In this document: positions 52,251-62,200 of the stretch, one piece after another | Position numbering within the stretch: position 1 is the stretch's first letter | Layout of the letters: each line of letters begins with the position of its first letter | Assembly (NCBI RefSeq): GCF_001423185.1 | Contig: NZ_LMOB01000001.1 | Span: 372,001 to 436,000 of the forward strand | Direction: 5' to 3' | From: Plantibacter sp. Leaf314 | GTDB lineage: Bacteria; Actinomycetota; Actinomycetes; Actinomycetales; Microbacteriaceae | DNA length: 64,000 nucleotides | The notes under the pieces: generated by a model | The model's input: the letters and a program-made list of their open reading frames with translations, nothing else | Database searches by the model: none | What the model was told of the DNA's origin: nothing | Made by a program: the position numbers and the translations under genes

Positions 52251-53930
52251 TCACCCGAGGAGCTGCGCCGGAGCGATCCAGACCGTCGACTCCCCGGGAA
52301 CCGCGTCGTCGAGGAGCGCGCCGAGCACCACCGCATCGGAGGGCGCGCCGAGCGGATACGGCTCCGTGCCGAAGTTCGCCACCACCTGCCAACCGTTCGG
52401 TCGGGTGAACCGCAGGACGTCCTCCCGGCCGGTCTCGATCCAGTCGAGCTGTTCCCCCGTCTGCAGCAGTCGTCGCAGCCGGAGCGCCTCGCGGTACAGC
52501 GAGAGCGTCGACGTGGGATCCTGTGCTTCGACCTCGACGGCGTGCTGGGCGAACCACCGCGGTTGCGGCAGGTGCGCGACCGCGTCACCGAAGCCGAACG
52601 AGGCACCGTCCGCCGTCCACGGCAACGGGACCCGGCAGCCGTCCCGCCCGAGGCCGTCATACGCTCCCCCACGGAAGAACGCCGGGTCCTGGCGTTCCCC
52701 GTCGGTAATCTCGGCGACCTCGTGCAGGCCCAGCTCCTCGCCCTGGTACAGGTAGGTGCTGCCCGGGAGTCCGAGGATGAGGAGGGTGGCGGCCCTCGCA
52801 CGGCGCGCTCCCTGGTCCAGGTCGACCCCGTCGGGAGGACCACCGGCAGCCACCCACTCCGTGCCTTGCTTCACCGGGCGCCCGGCCAGGGGCGGGAGCC
52901 CGTACCGCGTCGCGTGCCGGGTGACGTCGTGGTTCGAGAGCACCCACGTGGTGGATGATCCGGACGCCTGCGCCTGCGCGAGGTTGTCCGCGATGACGGT
53001 CCGGAACTCGGTCGCGTCGAAGTCGGCTTCGAGCAGGTCGAAGTTGAACGCCTGCCCGAGCCCAGCCGCCGACGCGTACTTCGCGCGCCGCTCGGGGGTG
53101 CTCACCCACGCCTCGGCGACGGCGGTGCGCGGCGGGTCGTACTCGTCGAACACCCGACGCCACTCGGCGTACACCTCGTGCACGTCGTCGCGGTCGAGCA
53201 ACGGGTGGGCCCCGTCCTGCGGGATCAGCTCCAGTTCCGCGCGACTCGGCAACGGCTCGGAGAAGTCCTTGGTGAGCATGTGCGCGACGTCGATCCGGAA
53301 GCCGTCCACGCCCCGATCCGACCAGAACCGGAGGGTCTTCAGGAAGTCCTCTCGCACCTCCGGGTGATCCCAATCGAGATCCGGCTGCTCGGTCGCGAAG
53401 TGGTGGAAGTACCACTGGCCGTCCGCCACCCGCTCCCAGGAGGAACCGCCGAAGACGGACTCCCAGTCGGTGGGCGGCTCCTCACCCGACTCGCCGGTGC
53501 CCTCCCGGAAGAGGTACCGCGCTCGCGCGGCCGAACCGCGACCCGCGGCCAGCGCCTCCTGGAACCAGGCGTGCCGGTCGGAGGTGTGGTTCGGCACGAT
53601 GTCGACGATGACGCGGATACCGCGCTCGTGCAGGGCGGCGATGAGCTCGTCGAAGTCCGCCAGAGTGCCGAGCCGCGGGTCGACGTCACGGTAGTCCGCG
53701 ACGTCGTACCCGCCGTCCGCCAACGCCGAGGGGTAGAACGGGCTGAGCCAGATCGCATCGATGCCGAGCTCGGCGAGGTAGTCCACCCGCGACCGGATGC
53801 CCGGCAGGTCCCCGAGTCCGTCCCCGTCCGCGTCGGCGAAGCTCCGCGGATAGATCTGGTAAACGGCGGCCTGGCGCCACCAGGTGGCTGCGGCCGCCTG
53901 CTGGGCGTCGACGAGTGCGGTGTCGGTCAT
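52251..53930 (-). CDS. GH13 alpha-glucosidase
   Basis: 559 residues, cytoplasmic. The alpha-amylase family regions are all present: DIVPNHTSDRHAWF (region I), GFRIDVAHML with nucleophile Asp214, VAEAWV with acid/base Glu273 and LSNHDVTRH with Asp335. QIYPRSFADADGDGLGDLPG is typical of the oligo-1,6-glucosidase/trehalulose hydrolase-type subfamilies. Val follows the nucleophile, which in the related subfamily 31 favours alpha-1,6 bonds. It hydrolyses imported alpha-glucosides such as isomaltose, maltose, sucrose or trehalose isomers. It lies 70 bases after the MalG-type permease and probably ends that operon. Confidence 0.94.
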   Translation of the reverse strand: MTDTALVDAQQAAAATWWRQAAVYQIYPRSFADADGDGLGDLPGIRSRVDYLAELGIDAIWLSPFYPSALADGGYDVADYRDVDPRLGTLADFDELIAALHERGIRVIVDIVPNHTSDRHAWFQEALAAGRGSAARARYLFREGTGESGEEPPTDWESVFGGSSWERVADGQWYFHHFATEQPDLDWDHPEVREDFLKTLRFWSDRGVDGFRIDVAHMLTKDFSEPLPSRAELELIPQDGAHPLLDRDDVHEVYAEWRRVFDEYDPPRTAVAEAWVSTPERRAKYASAAGLGQAFNFDLLEADFDATEFRTVIADNLAQAQASGSSTTWVLSNHDVTRHATRYGLPPLAGRPVKQGTEWVAAGGPPDGVDLDQGARRARAATLLILGLPGSTYLYQGEELGLHEVAEITDGERQDPAFFRGGAYDGLGRDGCRVPLPWTADGASFGFGDAVAHLPQPRWFAQHAVEVEAQDPTSTLSLYREALRLRRLLQTGEQLDWIETGREDVLRFTRPNGWQVVANFGTEPYPLGAPSDAVVLGALLDDAVPGESTVWIAPAQLLG

Positions 53931-54000
53931 GACGTGCGGTCCTTCGGTCTCTCGGGTCGTGGTGGTGTTGCGGTGTCGGTTCAGCGTCGAGGCGTCGCCG

Positions 54001-54894
54001 TCATCCCTTGACCGCCCCCTGGGTCACGCCGGACATGACCCAGCGCTGCGCGAACAGGTAGGCGATGATCGCCGGCGCCATGGCCATGAGGTACGAGGCG
54101 AACGCGACGTTGTAGTTGCTGCTGAACTGCGTCTGGAAGAGGTTCTGCCGCACCGGGAGGGTCTGCAGGCTCGCATCCGAGATGATCAGCGACGGCATCA
54201 TGAAGTCGTTCCAGGCGTACAGGAACGCGAAGATGCCGACCGTCGCACTCATCGGTGCCAGGAGCGGGAAGATGAGCCGCCAGAACGTCTGCCAGGTGCT
54301 CGCGCCGTCGATCCGGGCGCTCTCCTCGAGCTCGATCGGGATCGACCGGAGGAACGCCGTGAACAGCAGCACGCTGAAACTCAGCTGGAACATCGTCGCG
54401 AGGATGATCACCCCGAACGGGTTGTCGAGTCCGACGCGGCCGGTGAGCTGGATCTGCGGGAGCGCCACCACCGGGAACGGGATGAACATCGCCGCGAGCA
54501 GGTAGAAGAACGAGAAGCGGAACAGTCGGCGGTCCCAGTTGCGCACGATCGCGTACGCCGCGAAGGAGGCCAGGATGATCGTCGCCACCACGGTCCCCGC
54601 GGTCACGAGGAGCGACATCGCGAAGCCCACGGGGAACTTCGTGAGGGTCCACGCCTGGACGAACCCGTCGATGCTGAACGGCGCCGGCAGCGAGAAGGCG
54701 TTCCCGTCGACCGATTGGGTGTCGGTCTTGAACGCCATCGAGATGGTCACGTAGAGCGGCAGGAGCACCGTCACGGCGCAGAGCAGCAGGATGACCGTCG
54801 TCGACCAGCTGACGCGCTCCCCCTTCGTGCGTTGCTTCGTGCTGGCGTTCGCCGTCGTGATGGATCGGGTGCTGAGTGCGGTCGGGGTGGCCAT
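54001..54894 (-). CDS. Carbohydrate ABC transporter permease, MalG type (alpha-glucoside system)
   Basis: 297 residues with six helices, EAA loop IELEESARIDGASTWQTFWR and the terminal MSGVTQGAVKG usual for MalG-like subunits. It partners with the MalF-type protein whose stop overlaps this start (TGATG). The hydrophilic N-terminal tail of about 30 residues is rich in Thr. The system lacks its own ATPase. Confidence 0.93.
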   Translation of the reverse strand: MATPTALSTRSITTANASTKQRTKGERVSWSTTVILLLCAVTVLLPLYVTISMAFKTDTQSVDGNAFSLPAPFSIDGFVQAWTLTKFPVGFAMSLLVTAGTVVATIILASFAAYAIVRNWDRRLFRFSFFYLLAAMFIPFPVVALPQIQLTGRVGLDNPFGVIILATMFQLSFSVLLFTAFLRSIPIELEESARIDGASTWQTFWRLIFPLLAPMSATVGIFAFLYAWNDFMMPSLIISDASLQTLPVRQNLFQTQFSSNYNVAFASYLMAMAPAIIAYLFAQRWVMSGVTQGAVKG

Positions 54895-55805
54895 CAGAGT
54901 GCGTTCCTTCCGCGCGTCGCCGACAGTTGCACGAGGGCGATGATGATCGTGATGATGAAGAAGAGGGTGGCCGTGGCCATCTGGTACGCGTAATCACCGG
55001 TCTGGAACCCGCGGATGATGGTCATCGAGATGCTCCGCGTGGAGGTACCCGGACCACCGTTCGTCAGGCCGACGATGATGTCGTAGGCGTTCAGGTAGTT
55101 CTTGAAGCCGAGGATCACGTTGATGACGACGTACCCCATCACGAGCGGCAGCGTGATCCGCAGCAGCTGCTGACGCTTGTTCGCGCCGTCCAGGGACGCC
55201 GCCTCGTATACGTCGCCGGGCACCGCGAGCAGGCCGGCGATGTAGATGAGCAGCGTGCCGGGGATCGACTGCCAGGCCGTGACGATGACGATGCCGAGCC
55301 AGGCGAGGTCCGGGTTCGAGAGGATGCTCGTCTCGAGGAAGGGGATCCCGAGGGCGGAACCGGCGGAGGGCACCGAGTTCATGAACAGGAACTGGAACAC
55401 GTAGGCGATGATGATGCCCGAGATCACCATCGGGATGACGAACACCCCACGGAGCCCCATCTTGAACTTGATCTTCGAGGTCAGTCCGACGGCGAGCAGG
55501 AACGCGATGACGTTCACCACGATCACCGTCACGAGGGAGAACCCGAAGGTGAAGAGGAAGCTGGTGAGAATCGCCGGGTCACTGAACGCGGCGATGTAGT
55601 TCGTGAACCCGATGAACTCGTAGTCACCGATGCCGATGGAGTCGGTGAAGCTGAAGACGATCCCGACGACGCCGGGGACGGTGATCGCGAGCGTGAACAG
55701 GACGACGGCCGGGAAGAGGAAGAGGTAGTAGATCGGTTCGACGCGCTTGCGGCTGCGGCGGACCTTCGGGTCTCCTCCGGTCACGATGGCGGTGGTGGCG
55801 CTCAT
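54894..55805 (-). CDS. Carbohydrate ABC transporter permease, MalF type (alpha-glucoside system)
   Basis: 303 residues, six helices starting with YYLFLFPAVVLFTLAITV, and EAA loop PGDVYEAASLDGANKRQQLL. Coupled at both ends: its ATG overlaps the binding-protein stop (ATGA) and its stop overlaps the MalG-type start. Such tight coupling contrasts with the glycan-island transporter, where a hairpin separates binding protein and permease. Confidence 0.93.
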   Translation of the reverse strand: MSATTAIVTGGDPKVRRSRKRVEPIYYLFLFPAVVLFTLAITVPGVVGIVFSFTDSIGIGDYEFIGFTNYIAAFSDPAILTSFLFTFGFSLVTVIVVNVIAFLLAVGLTSKIKFKMGLRGVFVIPMVISGIIIAYVFQFLFMNSVPSAGSALGIPFLETSILSNPDLAWLGIVIVTAWQSIPGTLLIYIAGLLAVPGDVYEAASLDGANKRQQLLRITLPLVMGYVVINVILGFKNYLNAYDIIVGLTNGGPGTSTRSISMTIIRGFQTGDYAYQMATATLFFIITIIIALVQLSATRGRNAL

Positions 55806-57100
55806 TCGGATCCCTCCTTGGTCGACACGGGCGGCTGTCTGAACGCGAGCCGGGCCCAGTCCGCGTCCATGGTGCGGAGCATCGACGCCGCGTTGGTCCC
55901 GAGGACCAGCGATTGCGCGTAGTTCTCGGTCGGGATGGCGCGCGGATTGAGCACGCCGGGGCCCTGGTAGAACGCTCCGGCGTCGTAGTACGGGATCATG
56001 CCGGCCACGCGGGGGTCGTCAGGAGCCGTGCCGTCGTCCGTCGGGACGAAGCCGAGCTGCGACTCGTTGTAGGCCTGGATGACCTCCGGCTGGTACAGGT
56101 ACTCCAGGAAGTCGCGGGCACCCTCCGGGTTCTTCGCCTCCTCGGGGATGATCGTCACGAGGTCGAGGTTCACGCGGACCTTCAGGTCCTTCGGGTCCTC
56201 CGTCATCGGCAGGGGGAAGGTGCCGAGGTCCAGGTCGGGTGCGGTGAGTGCGATCTGGCTGAACGCCCACGGCCCCTGCAGGTACATGGTGCCCTGGCCT
56301 TCGGCGAACGCGACGTTGCCGGCGTCGTAGGTGCGACTCGGCGCATCCGCCTGCGTGTACTCCTTCGCCAGCAGCTGCATCTTCTCGATGGGCTCGAGGA
56401 AGTCCTTCTCGAAGGAGACCGGGGCGTCCGGTCCCACCTCGGTGCCCTCCTCCGCGAGCCGGTCGTAGAACTCGGGGATGTCGACGGCGCCGCCGACCGA
56501 ATAGTCGAACCAGCCCTGGTTGGCGGTCCACGCATCGGCGAACGTCGCGTAGAACGGCGCCACACCGGCGGCCTTGAGGGTGTCGGAGACGGCGATGAGT
56601 TCGCTCCACGTCGTCGGCACCTCGAGGCCGTTCTCGGCGAAGATCGTCTTGTTGTAGATGACGGAGGCGGCCATCACCGAGTAGGGCAGCGCACTCGTGC
56701 GCCCCTCGCAGACGCCGTACTGGTCGAGCAACGGCTGGAGGTCGTCGCGGATGGACGCCGCCGCCGTCGTGTCGGAGAGGTCGGAGAGCGCACACCGCTC
56801 CACGAAGCGTGAGACCTCGTGGTTGTAGTTCGAGAGCATGAGGTCCGGCGGGTTGCCTCGGACGAAGCTGGCGGCGAGTGGATCGGGCCCCGAGGTGTCC
56901 ATCACGACCTCGTACTGCTGCTGCGAGGCGTTGTAGTCCGCGACGGCCTGGTTCATGAAGGTGAACGCCTCGCGCTTGCTGAAGGTGAAGTGGACGGTCT
57001 CCCGGCCGTCGCTCGAGCAGGCGACGAGGGTGCTCGCGACCAGGAGTCCCGTCGCCACCCCCGCCGTGACGCGTAACGCGCGTTTCAGTTGGTTCGACAT
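55802..57100 (-). CDS. Carbohydrate ABC transporter substrate-binding lipoprotein (alpha-glucoside system)
   Basis: 432 residues. Signal peptide with lipobox LVAC (lipidated Cys28), then an extracellular solute-binding fold (HFTFSKREAFTFMNQAVADY; RTSALPYSVMAASVIYNKTI; GQGTMYLQGPWAFSQIAL). Two adjacent ATGs occur; the second, at 57100, has better spacing from AAGGA and is used here. The linked GH13 enzyme suggests an alpha-glucoside ligand. It heads the leftward operon, divergent from the ROK regulator. Confidence 0.92.
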   Translation of the reverse strand: MSNQLKRALRVTAGVATGLLVASTLVACSSDGRETVHFTFSKREAFTFMNQAVADYNASQQQYEVVMDTSGPDPLAASFVRGNPPDLMLSNYNHEVSRFVERCALSDLSDTTAAASIRDDLQPLLDQYGVCEGRTSALPYSVMAASVIYNKTIFAENGLEVPTTWSELIAVSDTLKAAGVAPFYATFADAWTANQGWFDYSVGGAVDIPEFYDRLAEEGTEVGPDAPVSFEKDFLEPIEKMQLLAKEYTQADAPSRTYDAGNVAFAEGQGTMYLQGPWAFSQIALTAPDLDLGTFPLPMTEDPKDLKVRVNLDLVTIIPEEAKNPEGARDFLEYLYQPEVIQAYNESQLGFVPTDDGTAPDDPRVAGMIPYYDAGAFYQGPGVLNPRAIPTENYAQSLVLGTNAASMLRTMDADWARLAFRQPPVSTKEGSE

Positions 57101-57116
57101 CATTGTCCTTCCACGC

Positions 57117-57163
57117 GGTCCGACCGGACCACTGACTAAATACAGAGAGCAAATCAACTCATG
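57117..57163. promoter_or_regulatory. AT-rich control island between the ROK gene and the binding-protein operon
   Basis: A conspicuous AT-rich stretch (ACTGACTAAATACAGAGAGC and on to 57163) stands out in otherwise GC-rich DNA, next to a GGTCC-GACC-GGACC inverted repeat at 57117-57130. ROK repressors commonly bind AT-rich operators, so this is the best candidate site for control of the alpha-glucoside operon. No consensus -35/-10 pair with good spacing could be assigned. The rest of the 211-base gap shows nothing definite. Confidence 0.4.
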
Positions 57164-57311
57164 TCGGACACTCTGCCATCCGCGCGCGGCAGGGTCAAGC
57201 ATCGGTTGGGTCACGCCGCGCCGAGCCGCGCGGGCGTGATCGTTCACGGTCGAGTGCGACGCGCGGACCCGCGCCGTCCGGCCGCGCCCCGGACCGATAT
57301 CGTTGACGCTC

Positions 57312-58511
57312 ATGGACGCGACGACGAGCCTCACCGGACCACCGGAGCCGCGGGCCACGAACCTCGCCGCCGTGCTGGCCCACGCCTGGGCCGAATCGGC
57401 GTTCACCGCGGCCGACGTCATGGCGGCGACCGGCCTGTCCCGATCGACGGCGATCGCCCTCTGCGACGACCTGATCGACCTCGGCTGGTTCACCGAACTC
57501 GACGACGCACGTCAGGCGGGTGTCGCGTATCGCAAGGGGCGCCCTGCGCGGCGCTACGAGCTGCACGATGCGGCCGGGGTCGTCGTGGGCGTCGACGCGG
57601 GAGCCCACTCCATCACGACGATCGCCGCGGACCTCCGTGGGCGAGAACTGGCGCGCTCGCACCGGGCGATCGACCCGGCCGCCGACGCGGAGGAACGCGT
57701 CTCCGTGGTCGACGCGGCGATCACCGAGGTCCTGCAGTCCGACGGCACGGGGAGGCCGCTCTGCATCACCCTCGGCGTACCGGCCCCGATCGACGCGCTC
57801 GGGCGCTCCCCCGAGGGCAACGTCTTCTGGGAGCGCATGAACCCGAGGCTCGGCGAACGCCTCCAAGACCACGGCTGCGTGGTGCTCACGGACAACGACG
57901 CCAACCTCGCCGCCGTGGCTGAGGGCGCGCGCGGTGCCGGTGCGGGCGTCGACTCCTACATCGCCGTGATGACGGGTGAACGGCTCGGCGCCGGCTACGT
58001 CCTCGACGGGCGTCTCGTGCGCGGCCGAGGACGGGCGGGCGAACTGCACCTCCTCGACCTCGTCGACGGTGTCGGTTCCGCGCGGGGCTTCGCCGCGGTG
58101 CTCCGCGACTGGGGTCGCGCCCATCGCGAGAGCGGCGGTCTGCCCGAGAGCAGCCCGCTCAGCCGGCTGCCCGTCGAGCGGGTCGACGCGTCGTCCGTCC
58201 TGGCGGCGGCCGACGATGGCGACGAGGCTGCGCTCGACCTGGTCCGGCGTCTGGCCGACCGCGTCGCACGGATGAGTGCCGTCCTCGGTGGGCTCCTGGA
58301 CGTGGAGCGGATCGTGTTCGCCGGGGCGATCGCCCCATCGATGTCGTTGCTGCTCGAGATCGCCTCCGAGCGCCTCCCGGGGTACATGAGCGCCGAGCCG
58401 CCGCTGCTCGTGGCGTCGGCACTCGGTGCGGACATCGTGGCGCAGGGGGCTGTCGCCACCGCCGTCGACCACGTCCGGCGCAACGCGCTGCGCATCGACC
58501 TCGCCCGCTAG
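57312..58511 (+). CDS. ROK-family transcriptional regulator
   Basis: 399 residues. N-terminal winged HTH (ADVMAATGLSRSTAIALCDD at about 35-54), then a ROK sugar-kinase-like domain with VVVGVDAGAHSITTIAADL, LGVPAPIDALG, TDNDANLAAVAEG and GERLGAGYVLDGRLVRG. The ROK zinc motif (GH followed by CxCGxxGC) is absent: the sequence reads GELHLLDLVDGVGSARG instead. The ATP loop is also changed (DAGAH), so it is a regulator, not a kinase. It is divergent from the alpha-glucoside importer and likely represses it. ATG 57312 is used; TATCGT lies eight bases upstream. Confidence 0.88.
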   Translation: MDATTSLTGPPEPRATNLAAVLAHAWAESAFTAADVMAATGLSRSTAIALCDDLIDLGWFTELDDARQAGVAYRKGRPARRYELHDAAGVVVGVDAGAHSITTIAADLRGRELARSHRAIDPAADAEERVSVVDAAITEVLQSDGTGRPLCITLGVPAPIDALGRSPEGNVFWERMNPRLGERLQDHGCVVLTDNDANLAAVAEGARGAGAGVDSYIAVMTGERLGAGYVLDGRLVRGRGRAGELHLLDLVDGVGSARGFAAVLRDWGRAHRESGGLPESSPLSRLPVERVDASSVLAAADDGDEAALDLVRRLADRVARMSAVLGGLLDVERIVFAGAIAPSMSLLLEIASERLPGYMSAEPPLLVASALGADIVAQGAVATAVDHVRRNALRIDLAR

Positions 58512-58520
58512 GTTCCGGGC

Positions 58521-59186
58521 TCAGTCGTCCGAATTCCCCCGGGTGAGCTCGGGGACGAGCTCACTCAAGCCGTCGATCACCGGGTGGCGTCCGTGGACGG
58601 GTGGGTCCTGGTGTCCGTTGCGGAAGCGGACGAAGCGGACCCCGAGAAGCTCGGCGATCTCCTCGTCGTGATTCGTGTCCCCCACCATGACCACGCGCGA
58701 CGGGTGATGCCCCGAACCCGCCAGCCAGGAGCCGACGACCTGCTCTTTGGACGCATGGTAGACGTCGGTGATGCCGTGGACACCGGAGAAGTAATGCGTC
58801 AGGGCATGTGGTGCCAGTTGACGCTCGAGCACGGCCTCGGGGGTCGCCGAGATGAGGACCTGTTCGACGCCGAGCGCGTGCACCGCCTCGAGCGTCTGCA
58901 GGGCGTCCGGGTGGAGAGCCGCGGTCTCGACGTCGACGGCGAACCGGGCAAGATACTCGTCGGCCGCCGCCACGAAGTCGGCTCCACCGATGCCGACCCG
59001 CTCGTAGAAGTCGCGGATCGGGAACCCGAACACCCGCCGGTACGCCGCCTCGTCGACGAACCCTCGCAGGCCCCGACCGGCGAGGAGCAGATCCATCGCG
59101 GCGCGTGCGACCCCGACGTCGTCGAGCAGGGTGCCGTTCCAATCCCAGCACAAGGCGTCGGTCGAGGAGGCGGGGAGGTCCGTCAT
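58521..59186 (-). CDS. HAD-superfamily phosphatase
   Basis: 221 residues. HAD motif I reads CWDWNGTLLDD: the nucleophile Asp is kept but the usual second Asp is Asn, a variant found in one group of phosphoglycolate-phosphatase-like proteins. Motif II ISATPE, the motif III lysine in SKEQVVGSWL and motif IV VVMVGDTNHDEEIA are present. A helical cap (residues 25-90) marks subfamily I. The substrate is unknown. ATG 59186 is the family start; the frame extends to 59258. It converges with the ROK gene, with nine bases between the stops. Confidence 0.85.
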   Translation of the reverse strand: MTDLPASSTDALCWDWNGTLLDDVGVARAAMDLLLAGRGLRGFVDEAAYRRVFGFPIRDFYERVGIGGADFVAAADEYLARFAVDVETAALHPDALQTLEAVHALGVEQVLISATPEAVLERQLAPHALTHYFSGVHGITDVYHASKEQVVGSWLAGSGHHPSRVVMVGDTNHDEEIAELLGVRFVRFRNGHQDPPVHGRHPVIDGLSELVPELTRGNSDD

Positions 59187-59270
59187 GATCCACGATTGTC
59201 GCAGCACCGACTGACCGTCCGACCCGTGGGCGGTGGAACGCCTGGGTCGGACGGTCATCCGGTGCCGCGA

Positions 59271-62200
59271 TCAGCTCGCCTGGGTCGCCCGGCGGCGACG
59301 GACGACGAGCCAGGCGCCGGCCGCGAAGAGGAGGCCCGCCAGGCTCAGGAACCCGACGACCGAGACACCGGTGGTCGAGAGCGAGCCCGGCCCGCCGCTT
59401 CCCGCGCCCGGTGACCCGGCGGACGGCGCACTTCCGTCGGCGGCGAGGACGGTCAGCGCCGCCTCCGCCGTGATCCCGGAGTCAGCACCCAGGGCCCGCA
59501 GCGTGTGGGCACCGGGGTCCACCGACGCGGGAACCCGCACCGTGGTCGTGAACGCGCCCGAAGCGTCCGCGACGACCATCCCGAGCTCCGTCGGGGTGGA
59601 GAAGAGGGTTAGCTGCACCTGCTCCCCCGCGGTGAAGCCGGACCCGGACACCGAGAACGACTCCCCGACCCGCACCGACGCCGCATCGATCGTCAGCGTG
59701 CCCTCGGCACCGGGCACCGCGATCCGCTGCGGACCCACGCTCTCGAGGGTCGGGACGACCGGGTTCATCAGACCCGTCTCCGGATCGAAGGTCACGCGGT
59801 CGATCGTCGTCTCGCGGTGCTGACCGTCGCCGCCAGGGATGGCGAACCGGTGGTAGACGATGTACCAGTCGTCGGTGCCCGGCACGTTCAGGATCGAGCT
59901 GTGACCGGTGGCGAGGATGCCGAGTTCCGGTCGCTTCTGCAGGATCACGCCGTGGGCGGTCCACGGCCCGTCGACGCTCGTCGCCGTCGCGTAGCCGACC
60001 CGGTAGTTCTCCGAACCGGTGTCGTCGATCGAGTAGGTCAGGTGGTACAGGCCGTCCCGGTAGTTGACGAAGGCCCCCTCGCGGAAGTCGGTCAAGCCGT
60101 CGATGCGCTTGAGCGTGTCCGCCTTGATCGAGAGCATGTCGTCCGACAGTTCCGCGTACACCGGCGAACCGTTGCCCCAGAACAGGTAGCTCTTCCCCGT
60201 CACCGGGTCGGTGAAGGTGGCCGGGTCGATCGCCTGTCCCGAGGTCACCGCCTCGTCGTTCAGGATCATCGCGTCCGGCTGTGCCGTGAACGGGCCGGTG
60301 GGGCTGTCCGCGACGGCGACACCGATGGTCTTCCGATCGACGGTGGGGTTGTGGCCGCTGAAGTAGAAGAAGAACTTGCCGTTCTTCTCGCCGATCGTCG
60401 GCGCCCAGGCGTTGCCCGTGGCCCACGGCACGTTCCCGTTCGCGCCGTCGAGGGTCAGGATCGGCTCCGCCGAACGTTCCCAGTCGACGAGGTCCTTGGA
60501 CGACCAGACGAAGAACTCCTTGCCACCCCAGCCGGCGAAACCGTCCGAGGTCGCGTAGAGGTAGTACGTGTCGCCCCAGGCGAAGATGTTCGGATCGGCG
60601 TACAGCCCCGGGATGACCGGACTCTTCATCTCGACCGCCCGCATCGTCCAGGTGACCGGTTCACCGGAGGTCGGTGTGAGCGTCACGGTGGCTGGGCTGC
60701 TGAGGTCGACGGCGGTCCCCGAGGCGGGGCTCGCCGTGACACCGGCCACGGTCGTGAAGGTCGGGCTGAGCGCCGTGCGGTCGGTTCCAGGCCGCACCGG
60801 GAAGACGACCTCGTGGCGGTCGTTGTCGACGATCGGGGCGGTCTTCAGTACGTCCTCCTCGAGACCGATGTCGGTGAGTGCGGCGCTGTTCCCTGAGCCG
60901 GCGAGCACCTCGTCCGCCGAGAGCGCCCGGTTGTAGATCGCGAACTCTCGGAACGCGCCCTTCAGCCGGTTGTCGCCGTCGTAGTTGGAGCGACCGAGGT
61001 AGTTGGCGCTCGTCCATCCGGCACCGATGTCACCAGGATCTGACGTCACGGTCCCGGTCCCGACGGCGATCCCGTCGAGGTAGATCGTCGCCGTCGTGCC
61101 CTGCAGCGTGTAGGTCAGCGTGGCCCAGCGTCCGCGCGTGAGGTCCTTGCCCTGCGACACGGTCTGCTCGGTGCTCCAGTTGCCGGTCGCGAGACTCGTC
61201 CGGTACGCGTTCCCGGTGCTGAACAGGTAGCCGTTCCCGGAGCCGTCGGTGGTGTTCCCGAGCCCGTAGATGAAGTACGGGTTGGCCTGCGACGGGTCGA
61301 TCCAGACCTGGGCCTCCACCGTGACGTCGGTCACGCCGGCGAGCAGGTCGTCGGGCAGTTTGACGTAGTCGTCGCCGCCGTCGAGCTGCAGTGCGCCGTC
61401 GGCGAAGGAGGCGCCACCCTCGACCGTGGCGTCGAGGCCGTTGCCGGACACGTCGTTCAGGGTCGATCCTGCGGATCCTGCGAAGTCGTAGCGGACGATC
61501 TCGCCGTCTTCGTTCGCTGGCACCGGTTCGGCCACGCCGCCGAGGCTGTCCTGGAGCTGCTGCAGTTCGGCCGCAGTCACGGGGAGCACCGTGCCGTGCC
61601 GCGGGCTCGCGGGGAGGTCGTAGTCCTTCGCGACCTGCCAGTCCGGGTTCGCGATGTCCTCGGTCTCGAGCGGGATGTAGCCGCGTCCGCCGTACTCGTC
61701 GACGAAGAGGTAGAACTTGTCGCCGTTGACGTCGCCGGGGTTGGCGGCGAACGCCGTCGGCCCCTCGACCGCGCTCGTGCCGGCGTCGCGACCGATGCAG
61801 CTGTCGAGCACCGTCCAGGACTCGAGCGTGGCCCGCAGGTCCGTCGAGGACTCCTGGATGATGTCGGCGCACCCGGTGCCACCGGCACCCTCGTCCTTGG
61901 TGAAGCGGTAGTAGGTGTCGCTCGACCTGATGACCGTGGAGTCGATCCGCGAAACACCCTGGTCCTGCCAGACCTGCGGGTCGCTGAAGGTCGTGAAGTC
62001 GCGGGTGGTCGCGTACATCATGCGGTGGTAGCTGTTCCCCGTGTGGTCCGGGTCGTCGGCTCCGTAGAGCGACGACGCCCAGAACACGACGTAGGCACCG
62101 ATGGTGTCGTCGTAGTAGGCCTCGGGCGCCCAGGTGTTGCCGGCGTTCTCGGGGGCGACCTCGATGTGCCGCTGGTCGGACCAGGTCACGAGGTCGTGGG

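Noticed and set aside
57134..57156. Possible direct repeat GACTAAATAC / GAGCAAATCA in the ROK control region
   Set aside because: Only six of ten bases match; not strong enough to call a repeat, so only the AT-rich island is reported.
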